A DNA stretch of 64,000 bases from Eutreptiella sp. 'Long Island Sound 2002' (GCA_964036045.1 OZ038381.1:106583367-106647366), one strand, 5' to 3'. Shown: positions 46,737 to 57,530, counted from the first letter of the stretch. The notes: generated by a model from the letters alone, not told the origin. Numbers and translations: made by a program.

Positions 46737-47843
46737 CTGCCTCACCAGCTCGTCCAACTGCTCTTGCGATGCCATCTTGGCTTGAAATACTCTGGTTCAG
46801 GGAAGCCTGCATGTGACCCTGGCCCCTCCTTACCTCCATGGCATCCCTGCCCGAGCATGGCACTTGCGACCGCGGCCCCCCATGCATAAACCACGACACG
46901 TCAAAGTACGCAAACAACCATGTCATGCACTGCGCTTGCACATTGGCCTCCCTGCGGATGGCCGACCACCGACGACCCGACACCTCGTCCACCCCCTCCA
47001 CCCGACAGCCCCCCCCCCCCCCCCTGGGTTGCTGTGTTCGTTGTGACCATGTTTCAGAAAGCGGTTAATGCTTTCCGAAATGTCACCGGTGAACATAGCC
47101 AGGCCAAATGGCTTAATGTTCTGCAACATGGTATCTACATCCTGCTCAAGGCTTAGTAGATACCATGATGCTGTCCCAGCAGTACAGTGTCGCCGGAAAT
47201 CGCGCGCCACAACAGCACAATTCAATGGGTTAGGGCCCTGATATGTACAATAGAGGGCGTGGAGCAGGTCCCACATGTTCACGATGGCCTTGTACTTGGC
47301 CGTGCTTGGCCTAATGCCGAGGCACTTAGCATATCCGGCCATGCGTCAAAAAAATTGGCCGTCTCCTCCCCGTCCGGGGATGCTGACCCATAAACGCTCC
47401 AATCTGCACGCCTCTCCGACAGGAGAACTTGCAGGTCTTGACGGAGCGCAGGGCTGACGGACCTAGCCTCCCCGTCGACAAACTCCCCCAACAAGCGGCC
47501 CATGGCCATTGTCAAGTGCAAAATGCACAAGACGACCCAGGCACGTGGCAATTTCAAAATGGGCTGCGTACTGCAGCCGGCGGCTTGCAAGGATGGCGTC
47601 CCAAGGAGGAAGGCCGTGTAGTTGGCCTCATCACCCTCCATGGTCCGTGGGTTAGCACTACCCTCCCAAGTCTTCGTTGGGGCATTCCATATCCCCTCAT
47701 TGAACATGGAGCCCACTTGGGGGCATGTGAACACCCCGATCACCCTTCGCGTCCACGGTTGATCCACCCCCGAGGATCACCTTTGCCTCCCCCATGGAGG
47801 CCCCCCATTGGACCAGCCCCGTGTCGATGATATCTTGAATCAC

Positions 47844-47971
47844 CTAAACACGAGACACGGGGGGTGGTTAATTTCGTTCTAGTCTAGTCCAATCTAGCGT
47901 CTAGCGAGCAGTGTTTGAGGCCGACTAGATCAAAACTAGAACGAGTGAAAGGCACTAGGTGAGAGGAGTAC
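47844..47971 (-). other. Element 2 intron 1 with CGTTCTAG...CTAGAACG
   Basis: 128 bp, donor GAG/GTACTC, acceptor GTGTTTAG, phase 0. It contains CGTTCTAGTTTTGATCTAGT and, 40 bp on, ACTAGACTAGAACG. It occupies the same codon junction as Element 1 intron 2. Confidence 0.78.
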
Positions 47972-48861
47972 CTCCCAATTGCTCTTCCACAATGTCCCAA
48001 GGGTGTCCACGGCCTTGTCATCGCAATTGGCCATGCTCAGCACCCAAAGGCCCGCCGGGGAGCGGGCCAAGCGCTCGAAGTTGGCCAAGGAGATGGTGAG
48101 TTGGGTCCAATTGCCCCCGGCCACGGGGTAGGCATCTCCCCGGACGATGAACGTCAACGGGAAGGTGCAGTTGATTGACCGCACCAAGCCCGGCCGGGAG
48201 AGGATGTATGTGACCCATGAGGCGAAGGGCCATGAGATCCCGGTGGCCTTGGGCAACACCGTGGCAGCGCGGTTATCCAATTGCACCGGGGTGACCAACT
48301 CCTTCCAACGCGCTTGGAAAGCCCGCTCGGTACACATTGGACGGGAGTAGGGGCCACTAGGGACGGTGCGGTGATACTCCAACTTACGGAGCGAGTAGAG
48401 CTCCGAGCGGGTCCTCCATGAGGACTTGGGGGCCCTCATGTTGAGCACTAGTTCACACATGGCGGTGGGGGGAAGTAGGGAGGCGGCGTATGCCTCAACG
48501 GCGGCCTTGCATGCCTCACCCGTGGTATGGGTAGAAGTGGCGGAGTTCACATGTTGGACGGCATTGTTGAATTGCCGCTGTGCTAGAGGGCATGATAGCG
48601 CCCACGTTGCCAAGTAATGGCCCACCCGCTCATCCTTGAGGTTTGAGGCCCCACTCAACTCCCGTAGTGCCTTAGACAAGAGGGAAGTATCCTTCCCGGT
48701 TGAGGAGGGAGCAAGGGGGGTAGTGGTGGGGCGTTTCATTGCAAAGAAATGTGCAATATCTAAGCGGGAAAGAAGGAAGCATGGAAGAATGCACTACGGA
48801 CAATAGCAAGCATGCACGGCAAAGCAACCAAGACATTGGGATATGTTGTAGCCATTATGTC

Positions 48862-48940
48862 GTTCTAGTATTGATCTAATCTAGGCTAGAACGTTCTAGC
48901 TAGAGCGTTCTAGGCTAGATCAAGATTGGGTCTTCTAGCG
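48862..48940. repeat. CTAG-type palindrome upstream of Element 2 start
   Basis: CGTTCTAGTATTGATCTAATCT and AGGCTAGAACGTTCTAGCTAG words of the Element 2 motif family, 120 bp upstream of the ATG. It may lie in a 5' untranslated intron. Confidence 0.65.
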
Positions 48941-49079
48941 TTTACCAGGGGGAGATGTTTACACAGAGTCTTACATGACAAATAATGCCAAGATTGTTGT
49001 GTATTACTTGTGGCTTGCCAGGACAGCGTTGAGTGCAGACTAGGATTTTATGCGTGTGGCGTGGGTTGTGCGTACTTAA

Positions 49080-49682
49080 TTGTGGGATGTGTCATCTGTG
49101 GTGTGGGATTGTGGGCAGCTGTTAGGTGAATCATGGGTGCACCATACTTTGGAAGCAACGTCCATTGATATGGACTGTGCCCTTCTCTGGCTTGTGGCCC
49201 AAGTATGTAATATGCGCAATGAACATTGGGTGTTTTGCTTGTCGTTGGTTTCCCCAACATGCACTTTCTTATGCCTCATGTTCGATTTCCTATCCAACAG
49301 GCTGTACCTAGTGGGTGCAAACACTAAGGAGTTGGCCATAGCCGACCTCGTTGCTGAGCAAGAAGGCATTGAGCCAAGGCCGCAAAAGAAGTCGGATAGG
49401 TTTTTGGGTGAGTTTGGCATTGTAGCTTTTGCTATTGCCCCCCTCTACTCCACCTTCCTACGACAAAAGGACGGTGTGAGGTGCCATCATCCTTGCCTTC
49501 TGATGCTGCATTGCCTTTTGTGTTGGTGTGTTCTCAACGGCACCATGCAACTTCCAGAAGATTCATTATGGTTGTTGTGTGAGGTTGCACAAGCAACTTT
49601 GTACTATCGGAATTCCGCACACACCTCCCCTATGCAAACCACACCGAATTGGGCCTTGGCATGGATATATGCCGCGCCCTAG
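49080..49682 (+). CDS. Possible exon(s) of an unrecognised protein
   Basis: An open frame of 200 codons. The best part follows an acceptor CCAACAG (49300): RLYLVGANTKELAIADLVAE then EQEGIEPRPQKKSDRFLGEF and GIVAFAIAPLYSTFLRQ, with a possible donor GTGTGAG at 49476. The frame would remain open to 49881 if two TAGs (49680, 49698) were sense. A competing frame 49649-49858 also looks protein-like, so the 3' part is uncertain. It lies upstream of an exon whose C-terminus resembles the Ulp1-like gene at 32753. Confidence 0.35.
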   Translation: MWDVSSVVWDCGQLLGESWVHHTLEATSIDMDCALLWLVAQVCNMRNEHWVFCLSLVSPTCTFLCLMFDFLSNRLYLVGANTKELAIADLVAEQEGIEPRPQKKSDRFLGEFGIVAFAIAPLYSTFLRQKDGVRCHHPCLLMLHCLLCWCVLNGTMQLPEDSLWLLCEVAQATLYYRNSAHTSPMQTTPNWALAWIYAAP

Positions 49683-49956
49683 TGCCCACCCAGCCGTTCA
49701 TAGTGCTTTTTTGCAATGACACCGTCCAAATCGTGCGCTTTGAATGTGGAGTTTGTGAGTGTGCCCTTCATGCTTTCGTTCTGTGTCCATCGGAGATATG
49801 TATGGCATTGCCAAATGGAGAGTCCAATTTACTCCCACACTGGCATGCATTGTATTGACATTCACATTGAGTGGCTGTTGTGCGGTTGACAAGCCGCCTT
49901 TAGTGGATGAGGTTCGTCCAATAATGGTTATTTGTCGTCATGATTTTTTGTTCCAG

Positions 49957-50140
49957 GGCATGACACCAAAAATTCTTCTGGTAGCTTGCACTACAAAAAG
50001 ACATTGATTGAAGAGTTGGATATGCACACCAGGGAGGTGCTTCGCACCATGTGCAAGCACAACCCGCCCCAGCACAACCCACCTACAAGGATAAAAAGGC
50101 GGATCTCATCTACAAGCGTGTGTTTTGCGATTCCTTATAA
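49957..50140 (+). pseudogene. C-terminal exon related to the end of the Ulp1-like gene
   Basis: Follows the acceptor TTGTTCCAG (49956). It reads GSLHYKKTLIEELDMHTREV then LRTMCKHNPPQ and, after a frameshift, KKADLIYKRVFCDSL and TAA. The Ulp1-like gene ends SDLIYKRVFADFL with a comparable ELEELLVKDIHNACARN before it, so the two loci share a C-terminal module. No protease motif was found upstream here. Confidence 0.5.
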
Positions 50141-51083
50141 AGCACACGTGTGTGTGCCCCTTCATATAGATATATGATATAAGAAAACTGCTATGTTCCC
50201 AATGCCATCGCGCTACTGTTGTTCATGGACCTGTCAGGCCTATTTTCTTGAGCCTGGTTTTGTTTTTGCTGAACTTGCAATACGCGGTGTGGCTCGGGTG
50301 GGGCGCCAGTTATACAGGTGGCCTAGAATTCACTTGGGGGCACCATGACCTTAAACAATAATACCACCTAAAGTTGCCCCCCCCCCCCCCCATAAACTTT
50401 GTGTGTTTTGTTCACATTCAACTCCAAATTCGTGTCTACCTAGTAACCTAGTAAAAGAAACATTTTCAAATTTCTATTTTTTTTCCCTAATAACAAAAAA
50501 CTCTGTAAACTTTTTCAGAAAAATTCTTTTACTGGGTTTTGCTACATTTTACTAGGTTTTAGTACATTTTGCTACGTTTTACGTTTTACCTACGCCCCAT
50601 GTGGCACCGACACCGCGGTCCATACTTTGTTTGCGTCCGCGCAATCCGCTGCCCATCAACGGCCTTAGAACACAAGCGGTTGCCCTGAAAGCAATTACTG
50701 CATTCAACAAGCAAGTTTAGGGGCAAGGCCCAAACGTGGATGAGTGCCTGCCACGTCATATCTTCCGTGAAGAAGGTCAAGGTCTGCCTAAAATTCAATT
50801 AATTGCACAATCCCTGAGTTTGGCTATGTATGTGGGAATTCTTGACAAGGCACAAGGGCAGATGTGGGGGTTTTGCAGACACAGGTTATGGGATATGGGG
50901 TGCACCCCGCTGAGAAAAAAAGAACAAGTTTCCGCGACACTATGATGAAACACGTGTCTTGTTTAACGAAAAACAAGGCTACTTTTTGGAACGACAAAAC
51001 AGGGTGTTGCAATTGCACAAAATGTGTATTTTGGTTGTCAAGTGTGCGTATGAATGCGGCCCCTAAGTCTCTCTCCGTCTTGG
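50141..51083. other. No supported gene
   Basis: A C15 homopolymer at 50377-50391, then an A/T-rich stretch with ACTAGGTTTTAG and TACTTTTAC-like words (50440-50590). Remaining frames are short. Confidence 0.5.
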
Positions 51084-51528
51084 TTACCGCAACACCTTCC
51101 TGTTGCGAATAAACGCAGCACTTCCGTGCTGCGAATAACCTCGCCCTTTGCCTCCCATGGGTTCGTGCAAGGCTTTCAAGTCCTCCCTGGCCTTCCTCAG
51201 CATCTTGGCAACCTCATCCATCTCTCGAATGCGCCGATTGCCCCCCAGCTCGGTCCCCCAAGTCGACGTCCACCACCTTGTCTCTTCTTCCAATCGCCTA
51301 TTCGCTCCTCCTTGGCGACTTGCTGGGGGTGTGCCTGGAAGTCTACCCGCTTGTCCTCTTCGGACACTCTCCACATTTTATGGTTATGCTTATGTGATAG
51401 CTCCTTTCCATAGGACACCAAGCATCCCCCATGCTCCCGCTAGTACTCCATAAAGCCAGGGTGGTTTTGCCAATCCTCCGTGGCTCCTTTCCCTCGCGGG
51501 TGGGTGCCTTCCTCCACTTGGCTGCCAC
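51084..51528 (-). pseudogene. Charged coiled-coil-like fragments, unknown family
   Basis: Two overlapping minus-strand frames. The N-terminal part has AAKWRKAPTREGKEPRRIGK and HKHNHKMWRVSEEDKRVDFQ. The C-terminal part has ANRRLEEETRWWTSTWGTEL, then GGNRRIREMDEVAKMLRKAR and EDLKALHEP, a heptad-like pattern ending near 51084. A frameshift near 51300 joins them. It could be the tail of a DNA-binding protein of a transposon; this is speculative. Confidence 0.35.
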
Positions 51529-52503
51529 AAGAACGAAAAGACATGCATCATGTCTATAAGCATGATGCTAACTATTTCATGAGCGACTGAAGTATCTACA
51601 ACAAGGAAGATTCACTTTTTCACGCCTATTGCACAAAATTTGCAAAACTTGCTCAGCTGTATGAACGTGAGGTGTGCAGCCCTTGTGTTCAACTTTGGTG
51701 TTACAGGGCACTCTGCTCAAAAGGAAAACATACGGTGGTGTTGGGCACTTTTCTCAAACGGCAAAGATATTTCTTGGTTTTGGTCCAACTTCGGCCAGCC
51801 CTTTTGTGCGGGACACCCGCCGTGTTCCCAAACGTTTAGATGGGATTTCCATGAAAGAGCGGGTGTTCGCGGACCAAATTAATCGAAATGCATGGGGCCC
51901 TTGGGGGCGGCGGTTGCATGGCTTCCCTGTTGCCGTCTCTATGGTCTTTACGGTAGGCTCCCTTGCAGTCGTTGGCACTCTGGCGGCCCTCAGGTGGGAA
52001 TGCTTGGGTGCGTATAGTTGGGGAGTTGGTTGCTCCGCTTGCTCGTTCTAATCCTCCCATGCTACAACCCACTTTCAAGGAGCGCACTGTCCTTCTTTTT
52101 CCTTTCTGGTCTACGCACATGAGCTTTTTGCGCAGCAAGAACCCCATTGAATCCCCAAAGCCCGTTGTGTTGAAAAGCACAAGTACCGTGTCGTACGTGT
52201 TAGGTTTTGGTCAACGTCACCACCTCCCTTAGGACCCTAAGGACCACCTCTCTAAGGACAATTCTAGAACACACGGTGGGGAGGCGACCCGTAAACGGGG
52301 AAGCATCGCCCCTACCCATCTACCCGAAATCAAGAGACTACACGAGAACCAGCAAGAAAGATTGCAACCTAAAGCTGATGCCGCTGCAGAGTGTGCAGCA
52401 TGGCATGGGGCAAGGCCTGGGAAGGGGCGACTGGAGCATGGATTCCTCTTTGTAGCCTAACTTGTAGCCCTAAGGCGATGTTCCAAGCTAATCGTCCGCC
52501 TTT
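51529..52503. other. Competing frames, no gene assigned
   Basis: A plus-strand frame 51674-52051 and another 51963-52232 overlap a minus-strand frame 51836-52180, and none has a recognisable motif. The hydrophobic run near 51910-51990 in one frame may be chance. Confidence 0.3.
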
Positions 52504-52734
52504 ATGTCGCAACCTCCTCCGAATGGTGAGGTGTGTGCACTTTGTTGCATGAAGAAACCATCTCTTCCTGTGTGCGATGACTCTCATATGCATGCTTGCG
52601 GTGACGGTTTGAGCACCCACACATGTGGGGATGAATGGACGGCCCACGTAGAGTAGAATGGCAACTATAATTATTGCTTGTGTTGCTCAGGCGCCCAAGC
52701 AGAGGCTGATGGATTGATGAAACCTAACAAATGA
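52504..52734 (+). CDS. Small Cys/His-rich putative zinc-binding protein with one in-frame TAG
   Basis: ATG at 52504, TGA at 52732, 76 codons, interrupted once by TAG at 52654. It reads MSQPPPNGEVCALCCMKKPS, LPVCDDSHMHACGDGLSTHT, CGDEWTAHVE, TAG, NGNYNYCLCCSG. The Cys/His spacing (C-x2-C, C-x4-H, H-x-C, C, H, then C-x2-C) fits a RING-like or treble-clef zinc module, and the last C-x2-C pair lies beyond the TAG. Truncation at TAG would remove half of a metal site, so read-through, sense TAG or recent mutation are the options. Family not recognised. Confidence 0.5.
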
Positions 52735-53399
52735 ACGTGTTGAGGTGTAGTTTTGGTTGTGCAATGTTTGAGGGCAAGAGGGGTTTTTGCACAAGTCTGG
52801 TACCAAAGGGAATTCTCTCTTTTGGGGGCATATTGGGGTTGGTGGGTGAAAGACCCCCCATTTCGGATAAACACCTTGGAAAAGTATTGTGCGGCGTGCG
52901 CGGTGTAGATACTACCCAGACGCATCCCCCAATCAATTTTTGGCATTGAACCCCCCCCCCCACCCCACATGAAACTTACTATTTGCAGGGGTGGGGGCTG
53001 GGGATGGGGGGCAAAAATGTCCAAAACACCCCCCTTTTTTGTGGGTCAAATATTACAAATCTTTTGCTGCTTTCGATTTTGGCCCGAAAAAGTGTTTTAG
53101 GGTCCCAACTCCATAGGGTGTGCGTGGAGCGGATTGAGGGGAGCGCCCATGCAGTTTGTGCAGTTTTTGGTTGTTTTTGCTATGTAGGCGATTCTGGCGA
53201 CCTTAGTGACCCTGTGGTAACCACTCTAAGTGCAACTGCAAGTTGGGATATTGTGAAAGGATATGCCTAATAGGACCACAAAAAGCCTTTTTTGCAGTCT
53301 CCGGCCCTGCCTAGGGCCAGCCATGGCCCTTATGGTGGACGCGAAACGACCACATCCGCCAACAATACCAACAATGCCTTGCATCTGTGCATGGGCGGG
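52735..53399. other. No firmly supported gene
   Basis: A plus-strand frame 52731-52949 (FEGKRGFCTSLVPKGILSFG ...) is mildly coding-like. It contains no motif, and homopolymers lie on its right. Confidence 0.35.
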
Positions 53400-55160
53400 T
53401 TAGGGAACCTCCTCATACAGTTTTTCACCTTGGAAAGGCGAAAATTTGTAGTTTCCTAATCTTAGTTTTTTCAACTAGTACCCATCCAAAATGACCATCC
53501 AAGCCATGTAAACCATCTTTTAGGCAATATTTATGTGTTTTGTATTCTATTTGCGTATTGGGCCGGGGGGGGGGGGGTCCCAATGGGTTGAGGCAAAACA
53601 TGCTAATGCACTTTTCACCTCGGGCAGCTCACGAACCAAAGCCTTTCCATATTCCTCTTTTCATATCGTGGCCACTCACAACGACCAACCAATGCAAAGC
53701 ATATTCTTGAGCAGTATTTATGTGCTTTTCACCCTATTTGGGTATTGGGTGTGTTAGGGGGGGTCTCCCAATGGAGTGGTGCGCAACGTGCTTTTTACCC
53801 TATTTGCCTATTTGGTGCGGGGCGGGGGGCTCTCCCAAGGGGCCAGTACACAATGTGTTGATGCAGTTTGTGACGCCGGGAAGCAAAAATCAAAATTTTG
53901 TAAACTTGCTTACTAGCACACAAAAGGACGATTTTTGCAATGTCTAGCCCTGTCTAGGACCGGTTAGGGGTAGGGTGAAAGACGCAAAACGACTGTTTCC
54001 ACCCATAATACCAATGATGGCTTACATGTGTGCATGAACTAGTTCACAACTCGCAGTTTTTCACCCTAGAAAGCTCAAAATTTGCAGTTCCCGAAACATA
54101 GTTCTTTGACATTATGACTTATCACAATGACCATGCAAGCTATATGTAAAGCATGATTGAGGCGGTGTTTGTGTCTTTTTCCCCCGGATATTGGGTGTGC
54201 TTCTTTGTGTGTGGGGAGGGGGGAGGGGGTGCTTGCGAGGGAATGGTACACAACTTGCTCATTCATTTTTTCGCCTTAGATAGCTCAAAAACCGTAGTTT
54301 CCGAGCTTTATTTTTTGATACCGTGACAAATGACAATGACCATCCAAGGCATGCAAAGCACCTTTTAGGCAACAATTATGTGTTTTTTTGTAGACGTATT
54401 GGGCATGTTGTGTCATTTGAGTGTGCATTGCTTGGGGTAGATTCTCTGTGAGGTGGGCGCCGTAGGCAATAGAATTTGGATTTTTCCAAAACTCTTTTGT
54501 TGCCTCTAGGATGGGTTGAGGTGATCATTTGGTGAGAATACGAGTACTTGAGCACCTGCAATGGCCACATGGCCCATGGCCCTCCCAAAGCCCACAATTG
54601 CCTTGGCGGCGCTTTAGTTGCACCTAATGTGCTCTGAAACTACATAAGCAATTTACCACCCCCTACAAATCAAAAGTGGAAATTTTTCGAATTTTTTTTT
54701 GATATTCTAAGTCTTCACAATGATCAAATATCCTATTTCAGGCATATTTTAGACCCTCTTTATGTTTTCTTCAACCTCCTTGGGTGTTTGCAGGGTGGGG
54801 ATCCCCGACAGGGATGGGGCACAACCTGCTCATTTATTTTTCCACCCTTTGCGGCTCAACAGTGAAGATTCTTGAAACCAAATTGTTGGGGATATTTTGA
54901 CCATTCATGATGATGCAATATCCTTGTAAAGCATGTTTTAGACCCTCTTTATGTGTTTTTCAGCCTATTCGGGTGTTTGAACGGGGGCAAGGGCTGGGGG
55001 ACAACTTGCCTATGCACTTTTCCACCCTCGGCAGCGAAAGAATGGGAAATTCCAAAACCAATTTCTTTTTGATATTGTGACCTATCGCAATGATCAACTA
55101 TCTTTTGTAAAGCATGTTTCAGACCCTTTTTTGGTTTTTCTCACCCCATGTGTTTGGAAG
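53400..55160. repeat. Degenerate ~190-bp tandem repeat
   Basis: Roughly nine diverged units with recurring words: AAAGCATGTTTTAGACCC, TTTATGTGTTTTTCACCC, TATT-GGGTGTTTG, a G-rich stretch, CACAACTTGCTCATTCACTT, TTCCACCCT-GGCAGCTCA, TTTGATATTGTGACC and ATGACCATCCAA. Anchors near 53529, 53717, 54163, 54373, 54758, 54947 and 55125 are spaced 180-210 bp or twice that. No coding content. Confidence 0.75.
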
Positions 55161-55800
55161 GGGCGGGGGGCTTCTGATCCACTTCCTGACAATTTGATTG
55201 ATTGAATGACTGTGCTCCCTCCCTCTTTGAGGTGTGTTGCCGATAGGCAATAGAATTTTGCGAATGGCATTGTGACATGTGAAGTAGCGCGGCATTGAGT
55301 TGGAGTCAAATACTCAACGGTAGTGATTGGGTATGAGTGTAGCAAGTTGATTCGAAAATTTCCACATACTCTCAAAATTAGCCAGCAAACATTGCTTCCA
55401 ACCGTTTTGGTGATGGGTGTTATATGCGCCCCAACAAACCTGAAGGATGGAAGCCTGAACGTGTTTCCTCCCGTTATGGTACTGTGCCCGCAGTTTGCCG
55501 TCTTGCAAACCCCAAATAGTGTCGCATATAGGCGAAATGTCTAGTTTCAATGTACATTATTCAAGAACTCGTTGTGATGCGCGGGGTCAACGCTTTGCGG
55601 TGTGCAACATGCACAGTGGAATCGGCCGGGGGGGGGGGGCAGGGCGTTTCTGCGGAGCACGACGGCATGGGAGGTTTCACATAACCCCCCCCCCTTTTTT
55701 CGTTGGCTAAATTTTTAGGCCAAAGTAGGGTTTTCGCATTACCGAACCCCCCCCCCCCCTTTTTGGGTGGAAGGGTTTGCTTAGTCCGCCTCACACTACC
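55161..55800. other. No supported gene; C homopolymers
   Basis: Long G or C runs near 55628-55638, 55685-55694 and 55746-55759. Nothing else is recognised. Confidence 0.5.
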
Positions 55801-56080
55801 ACTATGTCGCATTTCCGACCACTTGTGGGCCTCGGAGAAGGCAGGGGTGAGGTAGCCAATTCTGATTTTGTCCCTCTTTCTTTGGGGATCCCCGAGAATG
55901 CACCGGTTTTGTAGCATTTCCGCCCACTTGTAGGCCGCCGAGAAGGCAGGGGTGGCACAACCACTTCTGATTGTGACCCCTGGCGTGGGTTTTGACTTCT
56001 GATTTTGTCCCCTTTTTGGGGGACCCCCGAGAATGCCAGGGTGACATAGCATTTCCGCCCTGTTATGGGTCCCAATCTTC
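55801..56080. repeat. ~150-bp GAGAAGGCAGGGGT repeat, about two units
   Basis: Same family as 37925-38610. It is followed after 30 bp by the 48-bp array, as at 27890-28060. Confidence 0.85.
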
Positions 56081-56112
56081 CGCTGCTGTTGCGGACACTT
56101 GGCTAATCTCTG

Positions 56113-56380
56113 AACCCACGCTTTGTTGTGTGGCCCCTTGAGTTGGGGTTAAGGACTCACAATCCACGTTTTTTTGCGTGGCCCCTTGATTTGGGGTTAG
56201 GGATTCACCATCCATGCTTTGTAGCGTGGCCGCTTGAGTTCGGCTTAAGGACTCGCAATCCACGCTTTGTTGCGTGGCCCCTTGAGTTGGGGTTAGGGAC
56301 TCACAATCCTTGCTTTGTTGCGTGGCCCCTTGAGACGGGGTTAGGGACTCGCAATCCGCGGTTTGTGGCGTGGCCCAAGA
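56113..56380. repeat. 48-bp hairpin tandem array 3 (~5-6 units)
   Basis: More diverged copies of the unit at 28060-29157, keeping CCACGCTTTGTTGCGTGG-type stems and GTTAGGGACTCACAATCC. Confidence 0.9.
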
Positions 56381-56431
56381 CATCAAGTACTGCCCCGTGG
56401 TCGTTACGGAGTCATACGATGGAGTTAAGGC

Positions 56432-56814
56432 TTGCGAATTGCGCCTGCAGCTGATGTACGATGTTACCTCTTTTGTGATGCGGCAGTGCCTTTGTGCATA
56501 ATGTTGGACCACGTGGCAGAGCACATTGCTAAAGGTGACGCCGTGGCGGATGCACAGCACTGTGGACAAGCGGAGCCATGTGGCTTTTGCGGGCGTTCCA
56601 CCGGAACGTGCGAAACCACGTTGAATGGGACGAAGGTGTGCACCAATCGCCCTTAGCGGTATGGCTTCTAGTACAAAAAGGCATTGGAGAGGAAGCGCAA
56701 TGTCCTAAGGAAGTGTCCGGCTCCGATGTGCCTCGCTCCTTGTTCACATTGAATATCAAGTCCACCCACTGCTCGTGCATTCCGGCTTGGACCCGGAACA
56801 ACGGAAGTAAGTGA
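56432..56814 (+). pseudogene. Zinc-finger fragment (CGFCG ... CPxxC type) with two in-frame TAGs
   Basis: The frame reads VPLCIMLDHVAEHIAKGDAV, ADAQHCGQAEPCGFCGRSTG, TCETTLNGTKVCTNRP, TAG (56654), RYGF, TAG (56669), YKKALERKRNVLRKCPAPMC. A neighbouring frame then supplies FTLNIKSTHCSCIPAW and a donor GTAAGT (56809). The order C-x2-C, C, C, F-x-YK-A, C-P-x2-C, then N-x-K-x2-H resembles zinc modules I know from fungal KDZ/hAT-type transposon proteins, but I cannot verify this. Both TAGs lie inside the module between conserved Cys pairs. A 1-nt frameshift lies near 56735. The 48-bp array ends 50 bp upstream. Confidence 0.5.
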
Positions 56815-57290
56815 GTCGATTGCGGAGAGTTCACGTGCGGCTCACTTGGAAATGTGAAGTTGGGGCTCAGTTGGGGCTAAAACGGCTCGTTTGGGGCTAA
56901 GTGGTGTTTTTCAAGGGGTTTCACGTGAAAATTTTTGGCTTTCGGGGCTTGGGTGGAGTTTAGGGATGTCCCCAAAGGGATCCCGATCCCGAGTCCTAGG
57001 GGGTTCGACCAGGGGGGTATTTTTTTTTCGATGGCTCAGTTGACTGACCACCCCGAATGAGCCGTCACTGAGCCGTCACAAAGCCGGCTCACTTAGCTGT
57101 CACTTAGCTCTCACTTAGCTCTCACTAAGCACGCCACATGGCTCACTCAGCGCTCACTGAGAGCTAATTAGGGGCTCACTCAGGGCTCACTCAAGAGATT
57201 CTCCCCCTTTCCGCCCTCTCTTCCCGCCCTTGCCGGTCCACACTTCACCCTTTTCACACCAACATCGGTCTGCAGTTGTCACCATGTCTT
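56815..57290. repeat. Short TTAGCTCTCAC / GGCTCACT repeats
   Basis: Between about 57040 and 57190 the sequence repeats CACTTAGCTCTCACTTAGCT and GGGCTCACTCA words. The rest is unique and without a gene. Confidence 0.65.
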
Positions 57291-57299
57291 TTCTCCAAG

Positions 57300-57530
57300 A
57301 ACTTGAGCGTGCATGCATAGATGCATACTTGCATACATGTACCCACCACAACAAACACACAAACATCCAAACACACACACTTTGTAAGGGACACAACTTT
57401 CCAAACACATACACAGGCATACACCCATACACACGTCCACACACACATGCACATGCACAAATTGACAACCACATTCATTCTTATGTACAATTATCTTTGG
57501 TGCACATAAACACATGGCCACATTGAACCA
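57300..57530. repeat. CA-rich simple repeat
   Basis: ACACAC and CATACACA words; the His/Thr-rich frames here are simple-sequence translations. Confidence 0.85.

Larger units (their letters stand above)
44090..48739 (-). pseudogene. Element 2 multi-exon transposon gene, relative of the Element 1 gene
   Basis: Exons on the minus strand: 48739-47972, 47843-46737, 46592-45238, 45082-44090 (TAA). Exon 1 is fully open for 256 codons and starts MKRPTTTPLAPSSTGK. It aligns with Element 1 through GISWPFASWVTYILSRPG, PLTFIVRGDAYPVAGGNWTQ and WVLSMANCDDKAVDTLGTLW. Exon 2 carries CILHLTMAMGRLLGEF, ASPDGEETANFFDAW, YLLSLEQDVDTML and ISESINRFLKHGHNEHSN. Its last part follows frameshifts, including one at a C16 tract (47009-47024) at the same place as the G13 tract of Element 1. 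Exon 3 is Pro/Ala/Lys-rich then THWRFVTHCWQG. Exon 4 is Gly/Glu/Lys-rich with GGTFRVAGELLFLTREEAEA. The conserved acidic residues make a DDE-type transposase plausible; the family is unassigned. No terminal repeats were identified. Confidence 0.62.

Noticed and set aside
51674-52051. Possible membrane protein with a hydrophobic run
   Set aside because: The hydrophobic stretch is in one of three competing frames, with no signal or family motif to support it.
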